Part shown: positions 1 through 9,358 of the stretch, in pieces
How positions within the stretch are numbered: position 1 is the stretch's first letter
Layout: every line of letters begins with the position of its first letter
Assembly: GCA_963792785.1 (NCBI GenBank)
Contig: CAWBXO010000001.1
Span: 124,001-188,000 of the forward strand
Direction: 5' to 3'
DNA from: CAWIMX01 sp963792785
GTDB taxonomy: Bacteria; Acidobacteriota; Vicinamibacteria; Vicinamibacterales; CAVVIG01
Length of the DNA stretch: 64,000 bases
The notes under the pieces: generated by a model
Databases searched by the model: none
What the model saw: the letters and a program-made list of their open reading frames with translations, nothing else
Told to the model about the DNA's origin: nothing
Made by a program: the position numbers and the translations under genes

Positions 1-419
1 GCACGATCGAGCGGGTGGGGCCGTTCGACGCGTCACTCGGCCGCAGCGGACGCCGGCTCACGAGCGGCGAAGACGCCGACTATCACGAGCGGCTGATGGC
101 GATCGGGGCCGTCGGCTACTACCTCCCGAGCCTCGTCATCTACCACTACGTGCCGCCCGAGCGCCTCACCAAGCGCTACCATCGGCGCTGGTGCTTCTAC
201 CGGGGCATTTCGCTGGCGCACCTCGAGCGCGCGCGGCCGCAGCCGGTGGTGCACGTCCTCGGCATCCCGCGGTACCTCGTCGGCAACGCGGTGCGCGGCC
301 TGGCCGGGCTCGCGCGTTCCGTGACCCGCCGCGGGGCGAATCCGGAACGCGCGTTCTCGAGCGAACTCCAGCTGTGGGACCTGGCCGGGTTCGCCTACGG
401 TCGGTGGTGGGCGAGCTGA
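1..419 (+). CDS. Glycosyltransferase family 2, C-terminal fragment
   Basis: The gene runs in from the left edge; 138 codons are visible from position 3 to the TGA at 417-419. The visible part is the C-terminal half of a GT2 enzyme. It has the acceptor-side motif GEDADYHERL, equivalent to the ED(H/Y) segment of GT2 enzymes, and a YHYVPPERLTKRY segment that recurs as HLVPPERLTRRY in the glycosyltransferase at 8348-9358. It is therefore a paralogue of the two GT2 enzymes at 8348-10323 and probably adds a sugar to the same exopolysaccharide on the cytoplasmic side. The donor-binding DXD half lies outside the window. It is convergent with the next gene, one base apart. The family call is firm; substrate is unknown. 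Confidence 0.85.
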   Translation, partial: TIERVGPFDASLGRSGRRLTSGEDADYHERLMAIGAVGYYLPSLVIYHYVPPERLTKRYHRRWCFYRGISLAHLERARPQPVVHVLGIPRYLVGNAVRGLAGLARSVTRRGANPERAFSSELQLWDLAGFAYGRWWAS

Positions 420-420
420 G

Positions 421-3411
421 CTACGGTGCCGGCGCCACGGCGATATCGGCCACGTTGAAGCCGCCCGCGTCGAACTGGAGTCGCAGCGTCTGCTCGCCCG
501 CCGGCACGCCACTCACCGTGAGCGTGATGGCCGTCCAGTTCTGCCATCCGCCCGTGTTGGGAACGGCGGCCGTCGCCGTCGTGCTCCCGCCGAGGGTCGC
601 GTGAAGCCGACCGCTCGCGTACGGCGAGGCGACGCGCAGCGTCAGCTGGTAAGAGCCCGCTGACGCCACATTTACGGTGTACGCGAGCCACTCGCCGCTG
701 GCAATCCAGCCCACGTCATAGCCGCCGAGGCTGCTCGATTCGATGTCGACGTCGTCGGCGCGAAGCTGGCCGCCCGCGTTGCCCTGGCTGTCGTCGTGGT
801 ACCCGACGCCCTCGCCGCCCGCGTCGTAGTTGGCGGCCTGGAGCGTGCCGGGCAGCGCGGTCCCGACGGGCGGCGACGTCACGGGCGCGCCCCCGACCGG
901 CGGCGCGTCCTCAGCGGCGTCGAACCGGATCCAGTTGACGTTCGCGCCCTCCCGGTCGAAGACGAGCCGCAGGATCTGGGGCCCCGCGTCGAGGGCGACC
1001 GGAACCGTGATCGTGGTCCAGGACTGCCAGCCGCCGGTCGCGGGCACGGCCAGCGGGCCGGTGAGGTCCCGGCCGTTCGCTTCCAGATGAAGCACGGCGC
1101 CCGCGACCGGCGCCGCCACGCGGGCCTCGAACGCGTAGGTCCCGGCGGTCGCGACGCTGGCCGAGAAGTTCAGCCACTCTCCGTCGCCAATCCACCCGAC
1201 GTTGTAGCCGCCCTCGCTCGACGGCTGGATGTCCACGTCCGAGGGCCGGTAGGCGCCGCCGGCGTTGCCGGCGGTGGTGTCGTGGTAGCCGGTGCCCTCA
1301 CCGCCCTCGTCGAAATGCTCGGCTTCGATCGTCCCGGGGATCGTCGGCGCCGCGCCGAGATCGCGGCCATCGTCTCCGGCGTTCAGCCACGTGCTGAGTG
1401 GCACGAGACGATAGTCGCCGGTCGCGTACGACACGAAGTTGCTTTCGAATGCGTCGTCGGACGGGAAGGCGTTGTTCGCCGGATACCGGCTGGGGTTGGC
1501 GCCGGCCAGGACGTTCCACGCGATCGTCGCCCCCGGAAGGTACCAGGCAATCGAGTCGTTTCCGACGCCGTGATCCGTGCCGATGAAGCCGTAGGCATTG
1601 TGCCTTGCGAGGTTGTCCGTGAAGCGAAAGTCGGGAATGGGCGAGCCGTCGAGCTGCACGAGGCCCGACGCGTGGTCGGAGATGATGGTGTTGTGATCGA
1701 TGGTGACCGGCCCCGGGCCGCCGGTGAGCGTCAGGAAGTAGCCGTTGCCGCCCCATTGCCAGGGGTCGATGTCGTTGATCAGATTGTCGCGAATCTCGAT
1801 GTCGTGGGTCTGGAGGCTCGGATAGATGTTATCAGTGCCAAGAATCTGGAAGCCCGCGCCGCTGTGCCGGACGACATTCTGCTCGAAGCGCACGTACGCG
1901 ACCTGGCACCACGGGCAGGCGCCGCCCTGGTTGCGCACCGTGAAGAGGATCGCGTAGCCCGCCTGCGCCGCCTGCCAGGTGTACTCGAACGTATTGCGCA
2001 CGACGCTCACGTGCCGCGCGTTCTTGAGCTCGAGGAGGTTCTTCACCGACCACAGCCCGCCGCGCCAGGATGGCTGCTTGGCCACGTGGTTGTCGGCGAT
2101 CGTGATGTTCGACGGCACGAGGTTCGGGATGCTGGGATCCGCCCCGCCGAACAGGATGTTCTCGCCGGACGCCTCGAGGTAGTTGTTGGTGATCTGGTAC
2201 GGCCCCGGACCGTTCCAGCCGGCGATGGCCTGCGAGTCCTGGCCGACGGACTTGATGTCGGCGATGTACGAGCCCGTGATGGTCGTCGCCGCACTGTTGA
2301 GGGCGACGCCGCGCTTCTGGCCGTTCGCCGCGTCGCCATGGATGTAGACCCGGTCGAGCACCAGGTCGTGGGGCACCTGGGCCAGGGAATGCTGCGCGGG
2401 CGAGCCGTCGCCGAGCCTGACGATCTCGCCCTGACCGTACGCGGTCGCCTGGAATTCCAGGAGCATCACTCGCCAATGATGCGCGCCGGGTTCGGTCTGC
2501 ATCGCGGGCTCAGTCGTTCCTGAACGAATCGTGGCCAGCGCCGGCGCGTCGGCCGGAGTGATCCGGCCGCCCTCGCCTGGCGCGCCGGCCGTGGGCGCCG
2601 TGCGAAGCGTGACGACGCGATCGCCGTTCTTGGCGCCGAGGATGAACGATCCCGCATAGACCGCGCCGGGCTGCAGAAGGATCGTGTCGCCCGGCTGGGC
2701 CGCGTCGAGCGCGGCCTGGAGGTGTCCGCCCTCCGGGACGAAGACCGTGCGCGCGAGGGCTGGCGGCTTGGCGACGATCGTCGGATCGTTGGCCGCCAAT
2801 CCCGGAGCGGCGCCGAAGTACGTCACCGGGCTGAGGACGATCTGGTCGAGTTGGACGCCGTCCTCGCGGGTCTGCACGCGCAGCGTCTGCGGTCCGGCCG
2901 ACGGGAAGGACACCTCCGTGGCCTGCGCCAGCCAGTAGGCGCCGTTCTGCCAGCCCCAGGCGCTCAGGCCGGCCCCGGTGCTGTCGGTCGCGAGATTCAC
3001 GAGCAGGGCGCTCGTGCTGCCGAGCCGATACCGCGCCGCGCCGCCGGCGTCCTGCGCGTTCGAGAACTGGACCCACACCGAATCGTTCCACTTCGAGTCC
3101 CCGCTGGCGCGCAGGCGCAGCCAGACGCGATAGGGGGTCGCTGCTTCGGCGGTGAAGCTGAAGTCGACGTAGTCGTCCGGCGCGGCCAGCGGCGCGGCCG
3201 TCGTCGACCATCCCTCGTCGCCGTGTTCCAGCCGTAGACCGATCGCGGCCGACGTATCGGGGACCATCGCCCATCGGCCGTGCGTTGTCGAGACATCCGC
3301 GGCGTAGAGCACGATGTCGCCCGCCGTCTGCGCCGCCGACGTCCCCGCCGCCGCCACCAGCACCAGCAGGACACACCACGACCGCCACCCTCCGAAGGCT
3401 TGCCTGACCAT
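421..3411 (-). CDS. Secreted right-handed beta-helix protein with two C-terminal CBM6-like domains
   Basis: The 996-residue product starts with a Sec signal peptide (hydrophobic core VLLVLVAAAG, about residues 13-27). A module of about 180 residues (31-215) also occurs in the proteins at 3914-6281 and 10338-13427. A parallel beta-helix follows (about 220-690) with right-handed-repeat asparagine ladders and the motif ACPWCQV. Two CBM6/CBM35-type domains (about 690-830 and 852-996) end it, each opening with an I/LPGTxxAxxxDxGG motif. The helix core closely matches the protein at 33020-34555. Such folds are typical of polysaccharide lyases, epimerases and carbohydrate-binding surface proteins, so matrix modification is inferred, not shown. 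A sigma-54-like promoter lies at 3475-3490. No PEP-CTERM tail is visible. Confidence 0.85.
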   Translation of the reverse strand: MVRQAFGGWRSWCVLLVLVAAAGTSAAQTAGDIVLYAADVSTTHGRWAMVPDTSAAIGLRLEHGDEGWSTTAAPLAAPDDYVDFSFTAEAATPYRVWLRLRASGDSKWNDSVWVQFSNAQDAGGAARYRLGSTSALLVNLATDSTGAGLSAWGWQNGAYWLAQATEVSFPSAGPQTLRVQTREDGVQLDQIVLSPVTYFGAAPGLAANDPTIVAKPPALARTVFVPEGGHLQAALDAAQPGDTILLQPGAVYAGSFILGAKNGDRVVTLRTAPTAGAPGEGGRITPADAPALATIRSGTTEPAMQTEPGAHHWRVMLLEFQATAYGQGEIVRLGDGSPAQHSLAQVPHDLVLDRVYIHGDAANGQKRGVALNSAATTITGSYIADIKSVGQDSQAIAGWNGPGPYQITNNYLEASGENILFGGADPSIPNLVPSNITIADNHVAKQPSWRGGLWSVKNLLELKNARHVSVVRNTFEYTWQAAQAGYAILFTVRNQGGACPWCQVAYVRFEQNVVRHSGAGFQILGTDNIYPSLQTHDIEIRDNLINDIDPWQWGGNGYFLTLTGGPGPVTIDHNTIISDHASGLVQLDGSPIPDFRFTDNLARHNAYGFIGTDHGVGNDSIAWYLPGATIAWNVLAGANPSRYPANNAFPSDDAFESNFVSYATGDYRLVPLSTWLNAGDDGRDLGAAPTIPGTIEAEHFDEGGEGTGYHDTTAGNAGGAYRPSDVDIQPSSEGGYNVGWIGDGEWLNFSASVATAGTYAFEARVAAPVAGAVLHLEANGRDLTGPLAVPATGGWQSWTTITVPVALDAGPQILRLVFDREGANVNWIRFDAAEDAPPVGGAPVTSPPVGTALPGTLQAANYDAGGEGVGYHDDSQGNAGGQLRADDVDIESSSLGGYDVGWIASGEWLAYTVNVASAGSYQLTLRVASPYASGRLHATLGGSTTATAAVPNTGGWQNWTAITLTVSGVPAGEQTLRLQFDAGGFNVADIAVAPAP

Positions 3412-3474
3412 CTCTCTTCTCCTGTCGAATCGGTGCTGGGGAGCTCGCGGCGAACCGCGAATGGCCGGCCCTTG

Positions 3475-3490
3475 TGCAACGGAGGTGCCG
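3475..3490 (-). promoter_or_regulatory. Sigma-54-type -24/-12 promoter of the 996-aa beta-helix gene
   Basis: On the minus strand the element reads CGGCACCTCCGTTGCA, against the consensus TGGCACG-N4-TTGCW. The GG and GC dinucleotides are ten bases apart as required. Transcription would start near 3464 and leave a leader of about 50 bases before the ATG at 3411. Confidence 0.55.
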
Positions 3491-3538
3491 CGGCTCGGCT
3501 ATTCGACGAATTGCGGAATAGTCCCGTCAGATCTGCAA

Positions 3539-3580
3539 GTGGTATCGCGTTACCCACGAAGTGGCACGCGCCGTTACCAC
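3539..3580. promoter_or_regulatory. Pair of palindromic sites, candidate enhancer for a sigma-54 activator
   Basis: Two related imperfect palindromes, GTGGTATCGCGTTACCCAC (3539-3557) and GTGGCACGCGCCGTTACCAC (3561-3580), start 22 bp apart, about two helical turns. Both fit GTGG(T/C)A-N-TACC(C)AC followed by GAA. They lie about 50-90 bp upstream of the minus-strand promoter and 150-190 bp upstream of the plus-strand one, the usual range for enhancer-binding proteins. Which regulator binds is unknown. Confidence 0.45.
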
Positions 3581-3728
3581 GAAAAGCGTCACAAACCGGC
3601 GAGAATCGAAATCGATTCGCCAACGGATCCGGGCATTCGTACACACGAGGCTGAAGAAAATTCTCGGCGTCGCAGGACGCGGATTGCGCAGGATGCGGAA
3701 AGTCGCTGCTCTCGCGTACGGGCCGTCG

Positions 3729-3744
3729 TGGCAACGCCTTTGCT
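3729..3744 (+). promoter_or_regulatory. Sigma-54-type -24/-12 promoter of the CBM6/EEP gene
   Basis: The element TGGCAACGCCTTTGCT matches TGGCACG-N4-TTGCT except in the fifth to seventh region (AAC for ACG), with GG and GC ten bases apart. The predicted start near 3755 leaves a leader of about 160 bases before the ATG at 3914. Confidence 0.55.
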
Positions 3745-3913
3745 GCAGTGATTTACGACGGCCGGAGTGGTACCGGCCTTCTCACACAATTCCGACCTGC
3801 GACTTGCGACCGTTCCGCTAGGAGTGTCGCGCCCTGCGCCGCCGACGTGGCCAGCGCGCGTGCCTCACAGCCGCGCGGGGCGGTGCGCCTGGCGGACAGC
3901 CGAGGACAGGCAG

Positions 3914-6281
3914 ATGAAGCAGCATCTCGTACGTGCCCTGGTCGCTCTCGTCGCAGTAGCCGCCCTGCTGGGCGCCACGCCCCCCGCATTCGCCGCGTCC
4001 GACATCGTCGTGTACGCCTCGGGCGCCACCCCGCACGGCAACTGGGCGAAGACCGCGAGCAGTTCCGCCGCCGGCGGCCAGTCCATCGTCAGCCCCGACC
4101 AGGGCTGGTCGCAGCCCGACGCGCCCCTGGCCTCGCCGGCCAACTACTTCGAGGTGAACGTGACCGCGCCGTCGGCCACGGCCTATCGTGTCTGGCTGCG
4201 CCTGCGGGCCGGGTCTAACTCCAAGTGGAACGACTCGGTCTGGGTGCAGTTCTCCGACGCCGTCGACGTCGGCGGCGCGGCCCTCGATCGGATCGGCAGC
4301 ACGGGCGCGCTCCTGGTCAACCTCGAACGCTGCCAGAACTGCGGCGTGTCCGAATGGGGGTGGATGAACGGGGCGTACTGGCTGGTGCAGACCGGCGTCG
4401 TGCGGTTCGCCGGGAGCGGCACGCACACCATTCGCGTGCAGACCCGCGAGGACGGCGTGGAGATCGACCAGATCGTGCTCAGCCCGACGGCCTACCTGGC
4501 GTCGGCGCCCGGCGGGGCGGTCAACGACAGCACGATCCTGCCGGCGGTCGCCGCCTCAGTGACCGGAGGGGGAGTGTCGCTGCCGGGCACGGTCGAGGCC
4601 GAGAACTTCGACGATGGCGGCGAGGGCGTCGGGTACCACGACACGACGCCGGGCAACGCCGGCGGCGCGTACCGCGCGACGGACGTCGATCTGCAGGCGG
4701 CCACCGAGGGCGGCTACAACGTGGGCTGGACCGCCCCGGGAGAATGGCTGAACTACACGGTGACCGTGCCGTCCGCGGGCAATTTCACCGTGGCCCTTCG
4801 CGTCGCCTCCGCAAGCGGCGGCGCCCTGCATCTGGGCTTCAATGGACCGAGCAACGTCTGGAAATCCGTCGCGGTGCCCGTGACCGGCGGCTGGCAGAAC
4901 TGGGCGACCGTCAGCGTGCCGGTGACCCTGGCCCAGGGCACGCAGCAGATCACGGTGCAGTTCGACACGAGCGGCGTGAATCTGAACGCCCTCTCGGTGA
5001 CCGGCGGTGGCACGAGCGCGAGCGGAGGCGGCGCTGGCCCCTACAGCGGGTCGCCCGCTCCGATACCGGGGGTGATTCAGGCCGAGAACTTCGACCGCGA
5101 CGGCGCGGGCGTCGCCTACAACGACACGACGCTCGGAAACAGCGGCGGCCAGTACCGCCAGACCGATGTGGACATCGAAGCCACTGCCGGCGGGTACGAC
5201 GTCGGCTGGATTGCGGCGGGGGAGTACCTCAACTACACCGTGAACGTCGCCACCAGCGGCGCCTACACCGTCCGGCTGCGCACGGCGTCGCCGGCCGGGA
5301 GCGGCTCGCTGCACCTCGGCTTCAGCGGCTCCAGCGCCGTCTGGACGGCGGTGCCGATTGCGGCGACCGGAGGCTGGCAGAACTGGGCGGAGGTCACCGT
5401 GCCCGTGACGCTGGCCGCCGGTCCGCAGCTGATGACGCTCGCGTTCGACAGCGGCGGATTCAATCTAGACAGCATCTCGGTGGAGAGCGGGTCGAGCACG
5501 ACCAACTCCGGTACGCCGCCACCGCCACCCGGCGGCTCGCCGATCGAATCTCGCCGTCGTAACGTGGAATCTCCAGGTGGACTCCTCGGCGGCGCACGCG
5601 CGGGCCGCCATGGATCAGATCGCCGCGTTGAGCCCGCAGCCCCAGGTGGTCATCGTCGAGGAGGCGTACAAGCCCCTGTATCAGGACTATCTGAACGAGC
5701 TGCAGGCCCGCACGGGCCAGACCTGGCACGGCGTCTTTGGCACGCACTGTCCGGCCGGCGCGTGGAACGGCAGCACGTGCACCAGCACGGAGCCGGAAGG
5801 GGTCGGCGTGTTCACCACGCTGCCGATCGTCGACTCGGAGGTGAAGCTCCTGCCCTATGCCGACGCGTGGCACTCCGGCCGGGCGGCCGTGCGCGCGGCC
5901 GTCGACATCGGAGGCATCGTGGTGCAGGTCTTCGGCGTGCATCTGCAGCCGGACAATGTCACGGCGCGCCACGACTCGATGACTCTGTTGAAGAGCTGGA
6001 GCGCGGGCTTCGCGAAGCCGCAGATCATGGGCGGGGATTTCAACGCGGTTCCCTCCGAGGTCAACTCCTCGTCGAACATGGGCGGCACGTTTGTCGACAC
6101 GTGGTCCCAGGTTGGGGGCTGGAGCGGCTTTACCGCCTTCAGCCCCTCACCGTGGATGAAGATCGACTTCATGCTGGCGGACGTCAGCGGGAAGGCGCAG
6201 GCCAACTGGTCGACGGTCCCGAACACGGGCACGGTGTCCGACCACCAGCCGGTGCTCACGACGTTCAAGGTCACGCCCTGA
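3914..6281 (+). CDS. Secreted CBM6 x2 plus endonuclease/exonuclease/phosphatase protein; frame broken once
   Basis: ATG 3914 follows AGGACAGG and opens a signal peptide ending near ATPPAFA. Then come the shared 180-residue module (about 29-205), two CBM6-like domains (about 223-358 and 384-525) and a proline-rich linker (PPPPPGG). The first frame stays open to 6385 but loses sense after about 5540. From about 5544 another frame encodes an EEP domain with the expected residues: VTWNLQ, VEEAY, GGDFNAVPSE, KIDFMLA and SDHQPV. One extra base between 5541 and 5551 explains the break; removal of an A from GAATC gives SPIDLAVVTWNLQ. Repaired length is 788 residues. EEP enzymes are Mg-dependent phosphodiesterases or phosphatases; the CBMs point to a phosphate-bearing glycan or matrix DNA as substrate. 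It is convergent with wzt, overlapping 11 bp. Confidence 0.75.
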
Positions 6282-7542
6282 CCACTGGACCGGCCGCTCC
6301 GGCGCACATCGCCGGAGCGGCGGCCCGGTCCGGGTCGTCAATCTGCTCGGTGCCCGCGAGGTACAGGTTGGCCACGCCGTCGTAGGACACGTCTTCTTCG
6401 ACGTGAAACTGCCGGATCCCGCGCGCGAGGCCGAGAAACCGATGCCGGACGAGGTCGACGACATTGACCTCGATGGCGTAGAGTCCGCGCGTCAGATGCG
6501 AATCGAACGAGAAGGTGAAGCGGCGGGTCTCCCCGGCCCGGGCCGCGATCGGCGGGATGCCCAGGTAGTCCGAACTGGCGCCGTAGACGTAGAGCTCCCG
6601 CGTCAGATCCCACACGACGATGCCGACCGTCGCGCGTTCCACATCCAGGCGGAAGTCCACGGAGACGTCGAGTTCGAGGCGCTCGCCGGGAGAGACGTCG
6701 AAGACGGCGCTCGTGTGCCGGGCGCCCGGGCGATGCAGGTCCGCGCCGATCCGGACGTCTTCCTGGTCGCTCGTGACGGACCCGCCCGCGCAATAGTCGG
6801 CAATCACCGACGGCGGATCCCCGAGGCGGACCGTCCGGCCGTGATCGAGCAGCAGCACGCGGTTGCAGAGCTGCGCCACCGACGGCAGATGGTGTGACAC
6901 GAAGACGAGCGCGACGCCTTCGGATCGGAAGCGCCGCATGCGGTCGCGGCACTTGTCCTGGAAGGCCTTGTCGCCCACCGACAGGACCTCGTCGATGAGG
7001 AGCACCTCGGGCTCGAGATGCGCCGCGATCGAGAAGCCCAGCCGGGCGTGCATCCCGCTCGAGTAGCGTTTCACCGGGGTGTCGATGAACGGCTCGATCT
7101 CGGCGAACGCGACGATCTCGTCGAAGTGTCTGGCGATCTCGGCGCGCCGCATGCCCATGATGGCGCCCTGCAGATAGACGTTCTCGCGGCCGGTCAGATC
7201 CGGATGGAACCCGGCGGCAACCTCGATGAGGGCGCCCGTGCGCCCGGAGACCGCGCAGGATCCGCGCGTGGGCCGCAGAATTCGGGTCAGCAGCTTGAGG
7301 ATCGTCGACTTGCCGGCGCCGTTCTGGCCGATGATGCCCAGGGCTTCGCCGGGGCCGACCTGGAAGCTGACGTCGCGCACGGCCCAGAAGTCCCGGGCGT
7401 CGGCCGGCACGTCGCCGTCGGCGCGCCGGCGGCGGAGGAGGCCCTTGACGGCCGAGGGGATCAGGTCGCGGAGCGAGTCGTGCCGCTCGCCCCGGCGGTA
7501 CTTCTTCCAGACGCCATCGAAGACGACACGCGGGTTCGCCAT
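6271..7542 (-). CDS. wzt: Polysaccharide ABC exporter, ATP-binding subunit (Wzt type)
   Basis: The 423-residue protein powers export of a lipid-linked polysaccharide with the permease encoded just upstream. Residues 1-250 form an ABC ATPase: Walker A GQNGAGKST, a signature of the Wzt/TagH type (YSSGMHARLGFS) and Walker B LLIDEVLSVGD. Residues about 270-400 are a Wzt C-terminal beta-sandwich, which in studied systems recognises the non-reducing end of the glycan and so sets export specificity. ATG 7542 overlaps the permease stop (ATGA). It is the last gene of the EPS operon, and its final codons hold a strong hairpin (6294-6320). Confidence 0.9.
   Translation of the reverse strand: MANPRVVFDGVWKKYRRGERHDSLRDLIPSAVKGLLRRRRADGDVPADARDFWAVRDVSFQVGPGEALGIIGQNGAGKSTILKLLTRILRPTRGSCAVSGRTGALIEVAAGFHPDLTGRENVYLQGAIMGMRRAEIARHFDEIVAFAEIEPFIDTPVKRYSSGMHARLGFSIAAHLEPEVLLIDEVLSVGDKAFQDKCRDRMRRFRSEGVALVFVSHHLPSVAQLCNRVLLLDHGRTVRLGDPPSVIADYCAGGSVTSDQEDVRIGADLHRPGARHTSAVFDVSPGERLELDVSVDFRLDVERATVGIVVWDLTRELYVYGASSDYLGIPPIAARAGETRRFTFSFDSHLTRGLYAIEVNVVDLVRHRFLGLARGIRQFHVEEDVSYDGVANLYLAGTEQIDDPDRAAAPAMCAGAAGPVVRA
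6294..6320. terminator. Perfect 11-bp hairpin at a convergent gene end
   Basis: CCGCTCCGGCG (6294-6304) pairs perfectly with CGCCGGAGCGG (6310-6320) around a five-base loop. It sits 13 bases after the stop of the plus-strand EEP gene and inside the last codons of wzt. There is no T tract, so it may end or stabilise transcripts rather than act as a classical intrinsic terminator. Confidence 0.4.
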
Positions 7543-8357
7543 CACACGTTCTCCGCGAATTGGAATTCGAGCCGGTGAAAGAGGAGCCAGGCCGACGGCA
7601 GCAACAGGCCGGCGACCACGGCCGCCGGCCAGAACGACAGGGGGTCCGGCAGGGTGCCGTAGAGCAGCACGCTGCGGTAGGCCTCGATGATGCCGGTCAT
7701 CGGGTTGGCGCGCATCACGATGCCGGTGATGCCCCCGAGCGCGTCGACGGGATAGACGACCGCGCTGGCGAACATCCAGACCGTGAGGACGACATCGAAG
7801 AGGTACTTCACGTCGCGATAGAACAGGTTGGCCATCGACAGCAGCAGAGCCAGGCCGGCGGTCAGCATCACCTGGACGACCACCACCAGCGGCAGAAAAA
7901 GCACGGTGGCGGAGGGCGCCACGCCGTAATAGACCATCATCCCGACCAGAACGGTGGCGGCGACGAGCGCGTCGACCATCGACACGGCGACCGTGGCGAA
8001 GGGGAAGAGCTCGCGCGGAAAGTAAACCTTGGTCACCAGACTCGTGTTGGACGTGAGCGAGGTCACCGAGAAGCGGAGCGCCGACGCCGTGAAGTTCCAG
8101 GCCATCAGCCCGCAATAGGCGAAGAGGGGGTAGGGCACGCGCGTCTCCACGGGGGCGACGCGCATGAACACCACCGAGAAGATGGCCGTGTTCAGCAGCG
8201 GCATCAGCAGCGCCCAGCCGAAGCCCATCGCGGTCTGCTTGTACCGGATGAGCAGATCGCGGGTGGCCATCTGCACGAACAGATCTCGATACTCGATCTG
8301 TTCGGCAATCATCTCTCCGAACACCGACGGCATGCGCCGCCGACTGGCTACGCCCAT
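7542..8357 (-). CDS. wzm: Polysaccharide ABC exporter, permease subunit (Wzm type)
   Basis: The 271-residue membrane protein belongs to the ABC-2 family. It begins with the typical amphipathic YRDLFVQMATRDLLIRYKQT segment followed by about six hydrophobic helices, for example near MGFGWALLMPLL, and includes the YFPRELFP loop seen in O-antigen and teichoic acid exporters. ATG 8357 was chosen because GAGGGG lies nine bases upstream; it overlaps the preceding glycosyltransferase by ten bases. The in-frame ATG at 8333 has no such site. With Wzt it forms a second possible export route beside the Wzx flippase of the same operon. Confidence 0.88.
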   Translation of the reverse strand: MGVASRRRMPSVFGEMIAEQIEYRDLFVQMATRDLLIRYKQTAMGFGWALLMPLLNTAIFSVVFMRVAPVETRVPYPLFAYCGLMAWNFTASALRFSVTSLTSNTSLVTKVYFPRELFPFATVAVSMVDALVAATVLVGMMVYYGVAPSATVLFLPLVVVVQVMLTAGLALLLSMANLFYRDVKYLFDVVLTVWMFASAVVYPVDALGGITGIVMRANPMTGIIEAYRSVLLYGTLPDPLSFWPAAVVAGLLLPSAWLLFHRLEFQFAENV

Positions 8358-9358
8358 CTGGTCCGTCCCCTCGGAATGCGGGCCTGGCGGATCCGGCGCC
8401 GCCAGACCTCCGTGAATAGTCCGGCGAACTGCAGGAGGTGGAGCTCCTCGACGAGCAGTTCGAGGCCGTCCCGGCGCCCGACGCGGCCGAGCCAGCGGCC
8501 GAGCTGCTCGAGCGCCTCGCGATACAGAAAGCGCGGGATCCCCAGCACGTGCGGCACCGTCGCCATGTCCATGCCCACGAAGAGGTCGTCGAGCATCAGG
8601 GCCTGCGTCTTCCCGTTCCAGAAGAACCAGCGGCGGAAGTACCGGCGGGTCAGGCGTTCGGGCGGCACGAGATGCCGCACCGTCAGTTCGGGATCGTACA
8701 GGCCGCTGTACCGGCCGAACTGCCGCAGCCGCATGAAGATCTCGTGGTCCTCGCCCGAGATGAGCGTGTTGTCGATTTTGCCGAGGTCCGGTCGCCACCC
8801 GCCGATCGCCACCAGCGCCTCCCGCGTGAACGCGAGGTTCGCGCCGATGGGAAGGCGCTGATCGATGCGGTCGGGCACGTAGATGATCGGCGTGTCGCCG
8901 TAGTCCACGAGCGCCAGAGGCCCCCAGATGCGCTGCGCGAGCGGGACCAGCAGCTCCGGGGGCGGCTGCTGCGCCCAGTGGGGCCAGACCTTCCCGCAGA
9001 CGAAGGTCACGTCGTGGCTACGGAAGTCCGCCACGATCCGAGCCAGCCAGTCGCGCGACACCCAGACGTCATCGTCGGTGAGCGCGATGACGTCACTGGC
9101 GCACGCCGCCAGGCCGCGGTTGAGCGCGAAGCTCTTGCCCTGACGCGCCTCGCGGATCGCGACGATGGGAATCCGGGACCGTCCGGCCGCCTCCGCGATC
9201 GCGCGCGGCGTCTCGTCGGTCGAGTTGTTGTCCACGACGACGATCTCGGCTGCGCAGCCTTCGGGCGGGTCCATCGCACTCAGCGTGGACAGCGTGTCGC
9301 GCAGCAGCGACGCGCGGTTGTAGGTGCAGATGAGGACGGACGCCGAGGCCACGTTCAC
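8348..9358 (-). CDS. Glycosyltransferase family 2
   Basis: This 336-residue cytosolic enzyme transfers a sugar from a nucleotide donor. It has the GT-A opening VLICTYNRASLL, the VVDNNSTDET turn, the metal-binding DDDVW motif and the acceptor-side GEDHEIFMRL. The tail HLVPPERLTRRYFRR matches the fragment at 1-419. The GTG start at 9358 overlaps the previous stop as GTGA, a pattern repeated along the operon, so I prefer it to the GTG at 9352. It is most similar in plan to its upstream neighbour; both probably add successive residues of the EPS repeat unit. Donor and linkage cannot be read from sequence. Confidence 0.9.
   Translation of the reverse strand: MNVASASVLICTYNRASLLRDTLSTLSAMDPPEGCAAEIVVVDNNSTDETPRAIAEAAGRSRIPIVAIREARQGKSFALNRGLAACASDVIALTDDDVWVSRDWLARIVADFRSHDVTFVCGKVWPHWAQQPPPELLVPLAQRIWGPLALVDYGDTPIIYVPDRIDQRLPIGANLAFTREALVAIGGWRPDLGKIDNTLISGEDHEIFMRLRQFGRYSGLYDPELTVRHLVPPERLTRRYFRRWFFWNGKTQALMLDDLFVGMDMATVPHVLGIPRFLYREALEQLGRWLGRVGRRDGLELLVEELHLLQFAGLFTEVWRRRIRQARIPRGRTRWA

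Larger units (their letters stand above)
3412..3913. promoter_or_regulatory. 502-bp divergent control region
   Basis: I see no credible gene here. The stretch separates two divergent secreted-protein genes that share modules. It holds a minus-strand -24/-12 element at 3475-3490, a plus-strand one at 3729-3744 and two tandem imperfect palindromes at 3539-3580. Layout and contents suggest joint control of both genes by one sigma-54 activator. Confidence 0.6.

Noticed and set aside
796..2523. Long open frame of 575 codons on the plus strand
   Set aside because: It is antisense to the beta-helix gene, has no domain-like sequence and is a normal shadow in GC-rich coding DNA.
5577..6281. EEP domain as an independent gene from GTG 5577
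   Set aside because: The family motif VTWNLQ lies upstream of this GTG in the same frame, so the domain needs the preceding coding sequence; a broken fusion is the better reading.
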